A stretch of 64,000 nucleotides of DNA from Vibrio sp. JPW-9-11-11 (lineage in GTDB: Bacteria > Pseudomonadota > Gammaproteobacteria > Enterobacterales > Vibrionaceae): NCBI RefSeq assembly GCF_013369335.1, contig NZ_SZQJ01000005.1, forward strand, positions 372,001-436,000. Direction: 5' to 3'. A program made the translations under genes and the position numbers. How positions within the stretch are numbered: position 1 is the stretch's first letter; every line of letters starts with the position of its first letter. Shown here in pieces: positions 1 through 9,796 of the stretch. The notes beneath the pieces were generated by a model, which did no database searches, was not told where the DNA came from, and worked only from the letters and a program-made list of their open reading frames with translations.

Positions 1-1266
1 ACGCTGAATTTTCAACGTCAACTCACCATCAGAAACGGGTTCACCAAACTTGTTCAGTTCACTGCCGGGTTTACGAATTTCAACGCCGAGCATTAAGCCT
101 TTGCCGCGAACCTCAGCAATACAGTCGAGGCGCTGCTGCATTGCCTCTAGCCCATGGCGCAAATATTGACCCGCAATGTTTGCGTGCTCAACTAAGTTAT
201 CGCGTTGGATAATTTCTAGTGCTTTCGCCCCCGAGACCATAGCAAGTTGGTTACCACGGAACGTGCCAGTATGCTCGCCTGGGTTCCAAGTATCATGCTG
301 CTTATTGATCACCAAAAGCGACATTGGCATACCACCACCGATTGCTTTGGATAAACAAAGGATGTCTGGCACAATTTCGGCTTCTTCAAACGCAAAATTG
401 TAACCGGTTTTACCCACACCACATTGGATCTCATCAAAGATAAGCAGAATGCCATGTTCATCACAGATTCGGCGCAACTCACGCAGCCAAAATGCAGGAG
501 CGGGTATGACGCCACCTTCTCCTTGCACTGGCTCTACAACGATTGCCGCAGGCTTCATAATGCCGGCTTCATCATCGTTGAGTAAGCGTTCGATGTAACG
601 GATGCTGGCTTTCGCGCCTTCATCTCCACCTAAACCAAACGGGCAGCGTAAATTGTATGGGAAAGGCATAAAGTGCACATCAGACATCAAGCCAGTTCGA
701 CGCGCTTTAGTCCCTAAGTTGCCCATCATGCCCATAGTGCCATTGGTCATGCCATGATACGCACCACGAAAAGCAAACATGGTGTTACGACCTGTCGTCT
801 GTTTAGCCAGTTTGATGGCCGCTTCTACCGCATCGGCACCAGAAGGACCACAGAACTGAATAACACAGTTATCGCCCAGTTGGTTTGGCAAAAATGCTTT
901 AACCGCTTTGATAAAGTCGGTTTTCGCTTCGGTTGCGATATCTAATGTTTGGTAAGGCAATCCACTGTCTAATTGGTCTTTCAGCGCCTGATTGATCTCA
1001 GGATGGTTGTAACCCAGTGCCAATGTCCCCGCTCCCGCTAGGCAGTCGAGAAAAAGTTGGCCACGCGTATCTTCAACTAACGCACCATAAGCTTGCTTAA
1101 TTGCGATCGGTAAGCGACGAGGGTATGAACGAACCGCAGATTCGTGTTGCTCTTGGTCAATAAGGATTTGGTCAGGCGTCAGATCGTAAGTGCCTTCCAG
1201 AACCGGAACCTGAGTAGAAAAAGGGGTTGCGATAACAGCGTTATCGACTTCAAAGGCTGTGCTCAT
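1..1266 (-). CDS. dat: Diaminobutyrate-2-oxoglutarate aminotransferase (partial, runs off left edge)
   Basis: The minus-strand frame is open from ATG at 1266 to the first base of the window (422 codons, no stop), so the 3' end is missing. It reads as a class III PLP aminotransferase: GAGTLALGYNHPE near the N-terminus, FRGAYHGMTNGTMG, VEPVQGEGGVIP, and LLIFDEIQCGVGKTG followed by LSKAIGGGMP, which holds the PLP lysine. Such enzymes transfer an amino group from glutamate to aspartate semialdehyde, giving L-2,4-diaminobutyrate. In vibrios this feeds the 1,3-diaminopropane/norspermidine route, and the aminotransferase is often fused to a decarboxylase (V. cholerae VC1625). Whether this copy is a fusion cannot be seen. 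An AAGGG ribosome site lies upstream. EctB is the main alternative, but the N-terminal extension and the locus favour the norspermidine enzyme. Confidence 0.85.
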   Translation of the reverse strand, partial: MSTAFEVDNAVIATPFSTQVPVLEGTYDLTPDQILIDQEQHESAVRSYPRRLPIAIKQAYGALVEDTRGQLFLDCLAGAGTLALGYNHPEINQALKDQLDSGLPYQTLDIATEAKTDFIKAVKAFLPNQLGDNCVIQFCGPSGADAVEAAIKLAKQTTGRNTMFAFRGAYHGMTNGTMGMMGNLGTKARRTGLMSDVHFMPFPYNLRCPFGLGGDEGAKASIRYIERLLNDDEAGIMKPAAIVVEPVQGEGGVIPAPAFWLRELRRICDEHGILLIFDEIQCGVGKTGYNFAFEEAEIVPDILCLSKAIGGGMPMSLLVINKQHDTWNPGEHTGTFRGNQLAMVSGAKALEIIQRDNLVEHANIAGQYLRHGLEAMQQRLDCIAEVRGKGLMLGVEIRKPGSELNKFGEPVSDGELTLKIQR

Positions 1267-1740
1267 GTGTTATCCCTTGAAATATAAATAAATCCCCTGT
1301 TCAGAAACCAAGTCCGGAATCAGGGCAAAGCAAAAAGTCACGCTAAGAACAAAACCTGCGTGTACGACAAATCGCTCCATCTATCAAAAGAAGATGGACT
1401 CTATTACGAGCAATTAGATCAAGGTTCAGTAATGCAACTGTCTTGTAAAACAGGGCATTGAGGAAGAACTAAGCTGATTAATGGTTGTTTGTAATGTGAG
1501 TTCAATGTTGGGTTTCCCATTCTTATGCCGCATGGCGACAACAGTATCCCGTCTATCGACAAAAGGACTTGTCGATACCTACCCTACGTGATGCTCACTC
1601 AGCCCGAATGTCATCACGCGTATCCCCCAGAATGTCTTATAACTTGTCTCCGAGATTGCGGCGAAAATTATCATAAAATACGACGTAGTGGCAATAATAA
1701 TTTGTGGTGACGCAAAAAATATTTTTCTCTTTATAAAAAC
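1267..1740. other. Intergenic region upstream of the aminotransferase; no gene seen
   Basis: This 474-bp stretch lies between the start of the aminotransferase and the terminator of the adhesin gene. It must hold the aminotransferase promoter and leader. I see no convincing coding frame or RNA gene. The short plus-strand frame at 1525-1710 has no ribosome site and no recognisable composition. Confidence 0.5.
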
Positions 1741-1772
1741 AAAAAGCTGACCATTTGAGGTCAGCTTTTTTC
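1741..1772 (-). terminator. Rho-independent terminator of the adhesin gene
   Basis: A perfect 12-bp stem (AAAAAGCTGACC and its complement, 1741-1752 and 1759-1770) encloses a 6-base loop. Stem ends of A5/T5 give a T-run in either direction. It sits 17 bp past the adhesin stop codon and could also work in the opposite orientation. Confidence 0.85.
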
Positions 1773-1788
1773 GCTAGTTGTATCAGGG

Positions 1789-4700
1789 TTAAACCGTATC
1801 GGTTTTGAGAATTTGCGTGAGCATCTCCAACTCGTTAGTAATGTTGCTATTATCGATCAGCCCCGCATCTTCAAAAGCGCTAGTCACGCCTTCCAGAATG
1901 ATGGTTTGCGTTCTTCCTTCATCCGAAACGTTCATGATGACATCGTCACCAGACACTTGCGTTGAAATGGAATCCATCAAATCACCGAGTACCACATTGT
2001 CGTCCTGCTCTAAGATACCGGTTAAATCGATAAAATCACTCCCCAGCGTAAAGTTGTCGACAACATCAGTGCCGTTATCTAACGTGCTATCTAACCAAGT
2101 AAAGACATTGGCATTTTCATCACCCAGCATCACCTGATTTCCCAAGTCGGCATCGAGGTTATCTCCTTGATCGGCTGACAGAACTTGGTACTCGGGAGAT
2201 TCCGACACATCGATGGTCACTGTCGATTCATTACTCACGGCGAGATCGGAATCGACCGCCACGTAATCAAACGTCACATCTTCGGTTATATCTTGAGTTC
2301 CTGACAAATAACGTAGCTCCCAGTTTCCTCCTGTCGAAGACATTTCCATATTAACGATGGGGTTGTCTGGTGATGAATAGCTAAACTCATACAAGATCTG
2401 ATCATTACCGACATCACCTTGATCTTTTTGGTACTGCTCAACGTGTTGTGTGCCGTCAGCCAAGGTGTAAGTTACCTCGACATAAACATTACTGTTGGTA
2501 TTGAATGACGCTCCCATACCATCGAGACCAAACGAGACCACATCTAAAGGATTATCGCTCAAGTCGACAATTAATGTTTCTTGTTTATTAAGACCATTAC
2601 CGTCACTATCACCGATCCCCCACCCCACATGAGGCTGTTTACCTGTGTATTGATGGAACGGCTTGTCGTTATTATCATCGAGCGAAATGGTGATGGTGTT
2701 ACCGTTTTCGAGTGTGATTAAACGCTCAGTATCACTCAAGGCAACACCCCAATTGTAGAATCCATCACTGCCCGGTACCATCTCACTCGGATCGCCGCTA
2801 AAGCCCATTTCAAATGGGTCACCTTGACCTGGTACATAACTAAAGTTATTTGGGTTGAAGAGCTTCGCTGGGTCAATGGCGTCCCCAAGAGTATGAAGGT
2901 CTGCTTGAGTGATAACGCGCGTGTCGCCGAAGTCATCGGTATAGAGCAAAGTGCCGTATTGCGGCAATGACGTTAGCATGATGTTCAAATCGACATTGTT
3001 GAAATCATCGTCTTCGTCAGAAATGTGATCCAGTGCTGGCTCGCTTGAGTCAAACACTAATGGGACGTATATTGCGTTGCCTGCGTCTACGTCAAAGTCT
3101 TCTGTGACTGGTAATTCGTTAACATTGAGCTCTGACAGTTCAACACTGATATCTGTAGACTTCTGTTCTCCAAATCCATCCACTTCGGTCGCGGTAACAA
3201 CCAGCATATGGGTATTCGCCAAAGCCTCAAAATTGTTGGTGAACGCCAATACACCCGCAGCGGTCAAACTTATATTGCCGCTGGTAGAGTCAATAGCAAA
3301 CAGAGGCTCGTTGTTGTAAAAGACATTGGTTTTAATGCTATACGTGACATCCTCACCATCCGAGTCAACCGCTGATACCGTGCCGATAACATGCTCTACA
3401 TTGTTGTTTTCAAAGTATGAGAATGCGTACTGCTCGCCATCATTTGGGTTAAACTCTGGCGCGTTATCATCGAGGTTCACCTCATCCAGATTGACGTTTA
3501 CATCGGTGGTTTTTACCTCACCCAAGCCATCGACTTCGGTCGCAGTCACGACGATGTCGTGCATATTGCCCAGCGCTTCATAGTCATTGGTAAAGGCTTC
3601 ATATCCTGCTGCGGTTAAGCTTATCTCACCGCTTTGTGCGTCAATCTCAAACAGTGGCTCATTGGCCTCATTCAACACATTGGTTTTGATACTGTAGGTT
3701 ACCGCTTCACCATCGGCGTCGGCCGCCGAAACCGTACCTATCACATAGGACTCAGCCGAGTTCTCGTTGTAAGTGAAACTGTACTCACCATTGTCACCTG
3801 TGCCTGTGAAGATCGGCGCATTATCATCGAGATTTACTTCGTTAAAGAACACATCGACATCAACAGATTGTGGCTCTCCAATACCATCGCCTTCGGTTAC
3901 GGTGACTACCAATTGATGAGCATTCGACAGCAGTTCGAAGTCGTTGACATACGAAGCCGCGCCGGCTTCGGTAAGACTAATCTCACCCGTGTCTGGGTCG
4001 ATTTGAAATAGGTCATCACCTTGCTCATTTTGGATATTATTGGAAATGCTAAAAATGAGGACCTGATTATCTGGATCGACTGCAGCCACTTGGCCTATGG
4101 GTGTACCAGCTTGTGTATTTTCTGGTAAATCAAAGGTGTACGCACCATTTTCAAAGTACGAGGGTACAACAACGTCAGGGTTTTCACTGCCAAAACTATC
4201 CGCTGCGACAAACTGCGGTAAATCATTGGTACCATTGATGGTGACTGTTACGCTACCCACGGTGCCATCGGCCGACTGGATAGAGAAAACATCAGAAACC
4301 GAGTCACCCACATTGAGTTCATCGAACGCACTGTTGGCAACATAAGTCCAATTACCATCTGCATCTATCGAGAAAACACCGTTTTCACCGACAACATTTT
4401 CTTGCACAACGAACGTAGGTAGGTCGGTATCCGTCGCTTCAATCGAGCCATTGAGAACCCAAGGCTCATCGGTTTCAAAAACGGAGACAGAGTCTTGCCC
4501 AACAAAGACCGCCTGTGCAACCAAATCAAGTAACGCCAAACTTTGTGTTTCAGACAAACCTTGAGACTCTAATCCAGAGGTTTCAAACTGAGTCCCTGCG
4601 AGCGTTTCGGCGCCCGTACGCTCAATCGCCCCCGTCGCAGTGAGGCTAGAGCCGCCTTGTCCACCCGCCGCAGTGGCAAAGTCTTCATTCTGAGTCGGGT

Positions 4701-4956
4701 CGGCCCCTTGCTCAATTTGCTCAAATATTGCGGCTATTTCATTGTCGAGATCGAGCCCTATCCCCTGACTCTCTTCGCCGAATAATTGTGCTTCAACGCC
4801 AACCCCTGCTTCTGCCGTTGTATCTTGCCCTACAGTAACAACCACTTCCCCTGGCGCCGGTACCTCTCCAGGAAGCAAAGCACGGATCTCACCATTTACA
4901 TCGATCACTACGCTTGTGTTAGCGAGCATCAATGTCGCTAGATTGTTCGCATTCAT
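1789..4956 (-). CDS. LapA/FrhA-like type I secreted adhesin with retention module and cadherin-like repeats
   Basis: A 1055-residue acidic, cysteine-poor surface protein. The N-terminus looks like the retention module that plugs a TolC-type pore, and FATAAGGQ (residues 93-100) carries the di-alanine site that LapG-type periplasmic proteases cut. A VCBS-like repeat follows (about 150-245), then three cadherin-like repeats of about 110 residues (about 255-600), each with a DPDTGEISLT-type strand and separated by a NLDDNAP linker. The last ~110 residues (VVDNFTLGSDFIDLTGIL and following) match the type I secretion C-terminal target domain. It is divergent from a TolC gene and an OmpA gene, its likely outer-membrane partners. 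The same arrangement surrounds FrhA (VC1620) in V. cholerae, but FrhA is about twice as long. Expected role: calcium-dependent attachment and biofilm formation, released when c-di-GMP falls. Confidence 0.88.
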   Translation of the reverse strand: MNANNLATLMLANTSVVIDVNGEIRALLPGEVPAPGEVVVTVGQDTTAEAGVGVEAQLFGEESQGIGLDLDNEIAAIFEQIEQGADPTQNEDFATAAGGQGGSSLTATGAIERTGAETLAGTQFETSGLESQGLSETQSLALLDLVAQAVFVGQDSVSVFETDEPWVLNGSIEATDTDLPTFVVQENVVGENGVFSIDADGNWTYVANSAFDELNVGDSVSDVFSIQSADGTVGSVTVTINGTNDLPQFVAADSFGSENPDVVVPSYFENGAYTFDLPENTQAGTPIGQVAAVDPDNQVLIFSISNNIQNEQGDDLFQIDPDTGEISLTEAGAASYVNDFELLSNAHQLVVTVTEGDGIGEPQSVDVDVFFNEVNLDDNAPIFTGTGDNGEYSFTYNENSAESYVIGTVSAADADGEAVTYSIKTNVLNEANEPLFEIDAQSGEISLTAAGYEAFTNDYEALGNMHDIVVTATEVDGLGEVKTTDVNVNLDEVNLDDNAPEFNPNDGEQYAFSYFENNNVEHVIGTVSAVDSDGEDVTYSIKTNVFYNNEPLFAIDSTSGNISLTAAGVLAFTNNFEALANTHMLVVTATEVDGFGEQKSTDISVELSELNVNELPVTEDFDVDAGNAIYVPLVFDSSEPALDHISDEDDDFNNVDLNIMLTSLPQYGTLLYTDDFGDTRVITQADLHTLGDAIDPAKLFNPNNFSYVPGQGDPFEMGFSGDPSEMVPGSDGFYNWGVALSDTERLITLENGNTITISLDDNNDKPFHQYTGKQPHVGWGIGDSDGNGLNKQETLIVDLSDNPLDVVSFGLDGMGASFNTNSNVYVEVTYTLADGTQHVEQYQKDQGDVGNDQILYEFSYSSPDNPIVNMEMSSTGGNWELRYLSGTQDITEDVTFDYVAVDSDLAVSNESTVTIDVSESPEYQVLSADQGDNLDADLGNQVMLGDENANVFTWLDSTLDNGTDVVDNFTLGSDFIDLTGILEQDDNVVLGDLMDSISTQVSGDDVIMNVSDEGRTQTIILEGVTSAFEDAGLIDNSNITNELEMLTQILKTDTV

Positions 4957-5247
4957 AACCCAGTTCCCCTGCTGCGTTTATGCGAATAACTCCGCCCACC
5001 CAGCCGAGAATATAAAATTCGCATACCCCTACAACCTAAAAACTAGACCCATCACTAATGACAATCTAGTAAATAGCAAAAAAGTCCTAACGAAATATGC
5101 AAGCTGACTAAAACTTTTCAGTGATTTTATTGACGATAAACTCACAAAAGCCTCCTATGTCGACTAAGCTTTTGATACCTAGCTTGGGGCAGCTTGCTGC
5201 CTCATGTTTAAGCTGACTACGCCATGGCACATCATAAGGAGGCCACC

Positions 5248-6564
5248 TTGAACTGGAAAAAGCCACTCATAGCAAGCTGCATTGTCATGGCGACACAGAC
5301 GCCATCCTATGCACAGACTCTCGAACAGGCCGTCGCTATTGCCCTAGCAACAAATCCGGACATAAAGAGCGCTTACAACCAATTTAAAAGCGCGGTCAAG
5401 GAGGCCGATGCCTCAAGCGGTGCCTATCTGCCGAGTTTAGATTTGGATGCGGGCATCGGTTATGAAGGGATCGAACCTGCTAGCTCGACGGGCCGTAACG
5501 ACACTGACTTAACTCGAAAAGAAGCCACAATAAGCCTGACTCAACTATTGTGGGACGGAAACGCCACTTTAAATGATATGGATCGCACCGCCGCAGAAGC
5601 TGAGTCAGTCCGTTATCAACTTCTTGCCGATGCCTCTGATTTGGCACTCAAGATCACTGAAGTGTATCTAGACGCAGTTAAAGCAACCGAGGTTCTTGCA
5701 CTTTCTGAAAGCAATCTCGCTGTTCATAAAGAAATATATCGTGACATCACAAGACGGGCCAACTCAGGTATCGGCTCAACCGCCGATGTGACTCAAGTTG
5801 AGGCACGTATCGCTAAAGCGCATGGCAACTTGCTCGCCGCGCAAAACAACCTAATAGATACCCATACCCAGTTTACCCGTTTAGTCGGACAAGCACCGCT
5901 CGGACTGATTTATCCGAGAGCCGATGAATCAAAACTGCCACTGTCGCTCTCAGATGCTTTAGTTGAGGCGTTTGACCAGCATCCGGTCATCCACATATCG
6001 ATGGTCGATGTTGACTCAGCGCGCTATCAATACAAGCAGTCTAAAGGGAACTATTTCCCCACTTTCTCAATTGAAGCCAGTCAAACCTGGCGTGACGATG
6101 CGGGTGGTGACCGTGGTCAAAGTGAAGAGACACTCGCTATGCTGCGTATGCGTTACAACTTGTATAACGGCGGCTCAGACAGTGACCTTTCTGAACGTGC
6201 GGCCTATCAACTCAATCAGGCTAAAGACCTCAGGGACAATGCGTATCGACAAGTCGAAGAGAGCTTACGCTTGTCTTGGAGTGCTTTAGACCTCACCTTA
6301 CAACAGAAAAACTTTCTTGCTGACCACGTTGATTCCGCATCAGAAACCGTTATTGCGTACCAAAAGCAATATCGCATTGGTCAACGCACCTTACTGGACC
6401 TACTCAATACCGAAAACGAACTGTTTGAAGCGCGTAAAGATTATCTCGACGCGCATTACGCAGAGCAGTACGCCAAATATCGGGTAATGAATGCGATAGG
6501 CAATTTACTTGATGCATTGTTAGTCGACACGCCAAAAGAGTGGGCAGAGCCAGTGGAGTATTGA
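5248..6564 (+). CDS. TolC-family outer membrane channel, adhesin export (LapE-like)
   Basis: A 438-residue TolC-family outer-membrane efflux protein. I chose TTG at 5248 because a perfect AAGGAGG (5236-5242) sits 5 bp before it. The product then begins MNWKKPLIASCIVMATQTPSYA, a clean signal peptide ending YA|QT. An ATG at 5224 in the same frame would put the ribosome site inside the gene. Two repeated coiled-coil/beta-barrel halves are visible (LEQAVAIALATNPD opening the first, LSDALVEAFDQHP the second), as in all TolC proteins. It probably forms the pore in which the divergent adhesin is held. The ABC transporter and membrane-fusion protein (LapB, LapC) that would complete the exporter are not in this window. 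The next gene starts 1 bp after its stop. Confidence 0.88.
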   Translation: MNWKKPLIASCIVMATQTPSYAQTLEQAVAIALATNPDIKSAYNQFKSAVKEADASSGAYLPSLDLDAGIGYEGIEPASSTGRNDTDLTRKEATISLTQLLWDGNATLNDMDRTAAEAESVRYQLLADASDLALKITEVYLDAVKATEVLALSESNLAVHKEIYRDITRRANSGIGSTADVTQVEARIAKAHGNLLAAQNNLIDTHTQFTRLVGQAPLGLIYPRADESKLPLSLSDALVEAFDQHPVIHISMVDVDSARYQYKQSKGNYFPTFSIEASQTWRDDAGGDRGQSEETLAMLRMRYNLYNGGSDSDLSERAAYQLNQAKDLRDNAYRQVEESLRLSWSALDLTLQQKNFLADHVDSASETVIAYQKQYRIGQRTLLDLLNTENELFEARKDYLDAHYAEQYAKYRVMNAIGNLLDALLVDTPKEWAEPVEY

Positions 6565-6565
6565 T

Positions 6566-7180
6566 ATGAAGATGAAACAACTGATTCCCTACGCGCTGGT
6601 CGCTGCCATAGCATGCGCTGCGGCATACGCCGAAGATGAGTACAACTATATAGATACACCTATGGCTGACCAGATCTCGGATCTGACAGATGATGACAGA
6701 GATGGTGTCGTGAATGCACGAGACCTTTGTCCAGGCACTCCGTTGGCCGCTAAGGTTGACAACGATGGTTGTGGGGTTGCCATTACTGAGCAAGAAGAGC
6801 GCGAACTGCGCATCCTCTTTGCCAATGACTCCTATGAAATCAACCCAATTTTCGCCAGCCAAATCCAAACCATGGCAGATTTCCTTAAGCAGTATCAATC
6901 GGCCTCGATTCAAATCCAAGGTTATGCGAGTAAAGTAGGAAACCCTGATTACAATCTAGAGCTGTCGAAGAAACGGGCTCATGCAGTTGAAGACCGACTA
7001 CTCTCTTACGATATCGATCCTAAGCGCGTTGCGATTGTGGGTTATGGCGAAGACAGGCTTGAAGCACAAGGTGATGACGAGACATCGCACGCACTTAACC
7101 GACGTGTGACGGCAAAAGTCGTTGGATTGAAAGAAGACGTTATTGAAGAGTGGACTATCTTTACCATCATTGAAAAATAG
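6566..7180 (+). CDS. OmpA-family peptidoglycan-associated protein of the adhesin locus
   Basis: 204 residues: an N-terminal signal peptide (about residues 1-22, ending AAAYA), a short TSP3-like calcium-binding segment (DDRDGVVNARDLCPGTP, with a cysteine pair), then a C-terminal OmpA domain (about 85-190). The OmpA domain holds the peptidoglycan-binding signature around GYASKVGNPDYNLELSKKRA, with NRRV near the end. It follows the TolC gene with a one-base gap and must be co-transcribed. Genes of this type sit beside TolC in LapA/FrhA-type loci and probably anchor the export pore to the cell wall. Confidence 0.87.
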   Translation: MKMKQLIPYALVAAIACAAAYAEDEYNYIDTPMADQISDLTDDDRDGVVNARDLCPGTPLAAKVDNDGCGVAITEQEERELRILFANDSYEINPIFASQIQTMADFLKQYQSASIQIQGYASKVGNPDYNLELSKKRAHAVEDRLLSYDIDPKRVAIVGYGEDRLEAQGDDETSHALNRRVTAKVVGLKEDVIEEWTIFTIIEK

Positions 7181-7193
7181 CTTTTGTCATGTA

Positions 7194-7222
7194 AAAAGCG
7201 CTCCTACTAGTGGAGCGCTTTT
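7194..7222. terminator. Bidirectional terminator between ompA-like gene and nhaA
   Basis: AAAAGCGCTCC pairs with GGAGCGCTTTT around a short TACTAGT loop. T-runs occur on both strands, and the site lies between two convergent genes. Confidence 0.85.
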
Positions 7223-7242
7223 GATTTTCTAGCAGATCACCA

Positions 7243-8430
7243 TTAATGGTGAGATTTCACTTGCTGCTCGCTAGTGTCAGCATTCACCGCTTTTTTGGGT
7301 AGCGAGATTCTTAGTAAGCCGTACCCCAGTATCGCTGCTGTGGTTGAACCCATCAAAATACCTAACCTAGCATAAGTGTCGAACTCTGCAGCGACCGAGC
7401 CAAATGCGAGTGAAGAGATAAATATCGACATCGTAAAACCAATACCACATAGCACAGAGACTGCAAAGATGTGCCTAAAGCTGATCCCTTCTGGTAGCTT
7501 AGCCACACCCGCTTTCACAGCGAGCCAGCTAAATGAGAATATGCCTAACGGCTTACCAATAAGCAAACCAAGTGCAATACCCAAAGGTAACATTGAAGTT
7601 AAACCACTCATTGAGACGCCTTCTAACGAAATACCTGCGTTAGCAAATGCAAACAAGGGTAAAATTCCGAATGCGACATACGGATGCAGTGCATGCTCCA
7701 TATGTTTGAGCGGTGAATGCTCACCTTTTTTGCCTTGGAGCGGAATGGCGAAACCAATAACAACACCAGCCAAGGTAGCGTGAACGCCAGATTTTAATAC
7801 TGCAAACCACAAGATCGCGCCCACGATCATATATGGGGTCAATTTGGTTACCTTTTTAGCGTTCAACACAAATAACGCTGCGGTCATAGCAAAGCCGACG
7901 GCTAAAGCGAGTGTAGATAAATCACCAGTGTAGAACAGAGCGATAATGACCACGACACCTAAGTCATCAATGATCGCTAGCGCAAGCAAAAACACTTTTA
8001 GGCTAACAGGAACACGATTACCCAATAACGCCATGATACCCAAGGCAAATGCGATATCAGTTGCTGCAGGAATCGCCCAGCCTTGTATTGCCTCTGGGTC
8101 ATTGTAGTTGAATAGCACATAAACCAATGCGGGTGCCAACATACCACCTACGGCTGCAATCGCAGGAAATATCGCCGTTTCTTTTGATTTCAGTGCGCCT
8201 TCCAAAAGTTCACGTTTTACTTCTAAACCAATGAGTAAAAAGAAAACCGCCATTAGGCCGTCATTAATCCAATGGGATACTGACATACCTAACACATAGG
8301 TGTGTAAAAAGCCTTGGTATGCAGCGTTGAGATCCGTATTTGCGATCGTCATTGCAATAGCCGCGGCTATTACCAGAAGAATGCCGCCGGCAGACTCCAT
8401 TTTGAAAAAATCGCGAATAGCGTCAGTCAT
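7243..8430 (-). CDS. nhaA: Na+/H+ antiporter NhaA
   Basis: A 395-residue inner-membrane antiporter that expels Na+ (or Li+) in exchange for two protons, important for alkaline pH and salt tolerance. The start at 8430 gives [19 protein letters not shown], the usual vibrio NhaA N-terminus, and an AAGGG lies 8 bp upstream. About 12 membrane segments are visible. The paired aspartates of the transport site are in [16 protein letters not shown], and [14 protein letters not shown] is the conserved loop before them. The frame stays open for another 51 codons upstream of this start, but that segment does not resemble NhaA. Confidence 0.95.
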   Translation of the reverse strand: MTDAIRDFFKMESAGGILLVIAAAIAMTIANTDLNAAYQGFLHTYVLGMSVSHWINDGLMAVFFLLIGLEVKRELLEGALKSKETAIFPAIAAVGGMLAPALVYVLFNYNDPEAIQGWAIPAATDIAFALGIMALLGNRVPVSLKVFLLALAIIDDLGVVVIIALFYTGDLSTLALAVGFAMTAALFVLNAKKVTKLTPYMIVGAILWFAVLKSGVHATLAGVVIGFAIPLQGKKGEHSPLKHMEHALHPYVAFGILPLFAFANAGISLEGVSMSGLTSMLPLGIALGLLIGKPLGIFSFSWLAVKAGVAKLPEGISFRHIFAVSVLCGIGFTMSIFISSLAFGSVAAEFDTYARLGILMGSTTAAILGYGLLRISLPKKAVNADTSEQQVKSHH

Positions 8431-8620
8431 GATATTGCCCTTATATTTATTATGTAAATAAGCGAGTAGCAAAGAATAGTCTTGAGTGTATAGAGTAAGG
8501 TAACTCAAGAATAATCGCTTGTTTAGAGTTTTCATTTCGGAAATCCCGATACAAATAACTTTAAACCACTTATTTTCTTTCACTAATTATAGGCAATGAT
8601 GACCATTTGCAATAGACAAA

Positions 8621-8655
8621 TAAAAAGGCCACTTCTCATGTTTCGAGAAGTGGCC
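8621..8655 (-). terminator. Terminator of the AttH operon
   Basis: GGCCACTTCTC (8627-8637) pairs perfectly with GAGAAGTGGCC (8645-8655) around a 7-base loop. On the minus strand it is followed by TTTTTA, and it lies 17 bp past the lipocalin-like gene's stop. Confidence 0.88.
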
Positions 8656-8671
8656 CTGCACTGCCGTCGGA

Positions 8672-9784
8672 TTAATAACCCGTCATCTGCATAAAACCCT
8701 GGGCTTGATGACTTCCAAACGCTGTGACCGGCCCTTCCCAGTACGGAATCACAAAAGGTAGCCAAAGATCATGATTGACGGCACGTACGGTGACGTTAAT
8801 ATCCTGATCCGGCACCAGAACCTGCCATTCTACCGGAACCTCTTTGCCATTCTTTAGTACTTGGGTCGATATCGGCTGCATCGTCAGTTGGTCGTTGTCT
8901 AACGACACGGTCTTTCCATTGCTGGTGGCCAAGGTGCCAAAAAGGTAAGGCATCTGCATATCATGACGGTAGCGATTCACCGACAACGTGGTTTCATTAT
9001 CTAAGTTCAACACCAACCAGTCCCAACCTTGCTGACCTTCAGCCAACAAACCGCTGCCCCACTCTTTACTCATCCAAGCTTGACCTTGCACTTGAATTGC
9101 GTTGCCCTGACCAAGCTGAATCTCACCTCGTACTGATAAGAAAGGCGCAGTTATGGAATGAGAAGCCACGGGTAGTAAGTTGTGCTTTTTAACGTAGCCA
9201 CGCTCCCCTGGAACGACTAAAGGTCCACGAGTGGTCGACTGTAAATCCAGTCGTAACTGCTCCGTCTCTACGTTCAGTGCGCCAGGAAACGGCGTCGTTC
9301 CGAGCGAGCGCCAGTACCAATTGTCTATCCAAAGTTTGAAAGGTTTTTGAGTCATACCCGCTTGGCCTATCCCACCACGAGCGACTCGTTGATCTCGCCA
9401 AACCTTGTCTTGATTTGATATCACCACATTGGCTATGTATAACTGTGGGTTCAACCACCCCTTAAGATTTGTGTCGTGATTAGCGATTCGAAAATAGCTC
9501 CACTGGATGGCGTAGCGCTCGCCCTTTTGGTCAACTACATTGGCGAAAAAGTGCCACCAACCGTGTTGAAATTCGTATTGAAATGAAAAATCACGCGGCA
9601 CGACGACCGGATTGTCGGGCAAAACAGGTTCGAAAACCTGGTGAGTGTTCGTACGCATCACCTCACCAAGACCATCGGGGTTTGCATCGCGATCAGTGTG
9701 GTTCAACATAGCCCAGCAATAGATAATTGCAGTGGTGAAAACCACAGATAGCAGTATGGCGAGCGCGATCGTTCGTTTTGTCAC
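8672..9784 (-). CDS. AttH/CrtC-like lipocalin-fold protein
   Basis: 370 residues with an N-terminal membrane anchor or signal segment (about 5-27), then a two-domain lipocalin-like beta protein of the AttH/CrtC family. The hallmarks are FQYEFQHGWWHFFANV near residue 70, YAIQWSYFRI, and WMSKEWGSG with GWDWLVLNLDN in the second half. Members sit in ABC operons (AttEFGH in Agrobacterium) and are thought to act on or carry hydrophobic molecules outside the inner membrane; the substrate here is unknown. It is the last gene of a three-gene operon, 12 bp after the permease, and is followed by a strong terminator. There is a cysteine in the anchor but no good lipobox, so lipidation is doubtful. Confidence 0.83.
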   Translation of the reverse strand: MTKRTIALAILLSVVFTTAIIYCWAMLNHTDRDANPDGLGEVMRTNTHQVFEPVLPDNPVVVPRDFSFQYEFQHGWWHFFANVVDQKGERYAIQWSYFRIANHDTNLKGWLNPQLYIANVVISNQDKVWRDQRVARGGIGQAGMTQKPFKLWIDNWYWRSLGTTPFPGALNVETEQLRLDLQSTTRGPLVVPGERGYVKKHNLLPVASHSITAPFLSVRGEIQLGQGNAIQVQGQAWMSKEWGSGLLAEGQQGWDWLVLNLDNETTLSVNRYRHDMQMPYLFGTLATSNGKTVSLDNDQLTMQPISTQVLKNGKEVPVEWQVLVPDQDINVTVRAVNHDLWLPFVIPYWEGPVTAFGSHQAQGFMQMTGY

Positions 9785-9796
9785 TTTAGCCTCCGG

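Noticed and set aside
1525-1710. Plus-strand 61-codon frame upstream of the aminotransferase
   Set aside because: No ribosome site, odd composition and no family resemblance; intergenic chance frame.
6404-6919. Minus-strand 171-codon ORF
   Set aside because: Antisense to the TolC and OmpA genes, which have clear signal peptides and domains.
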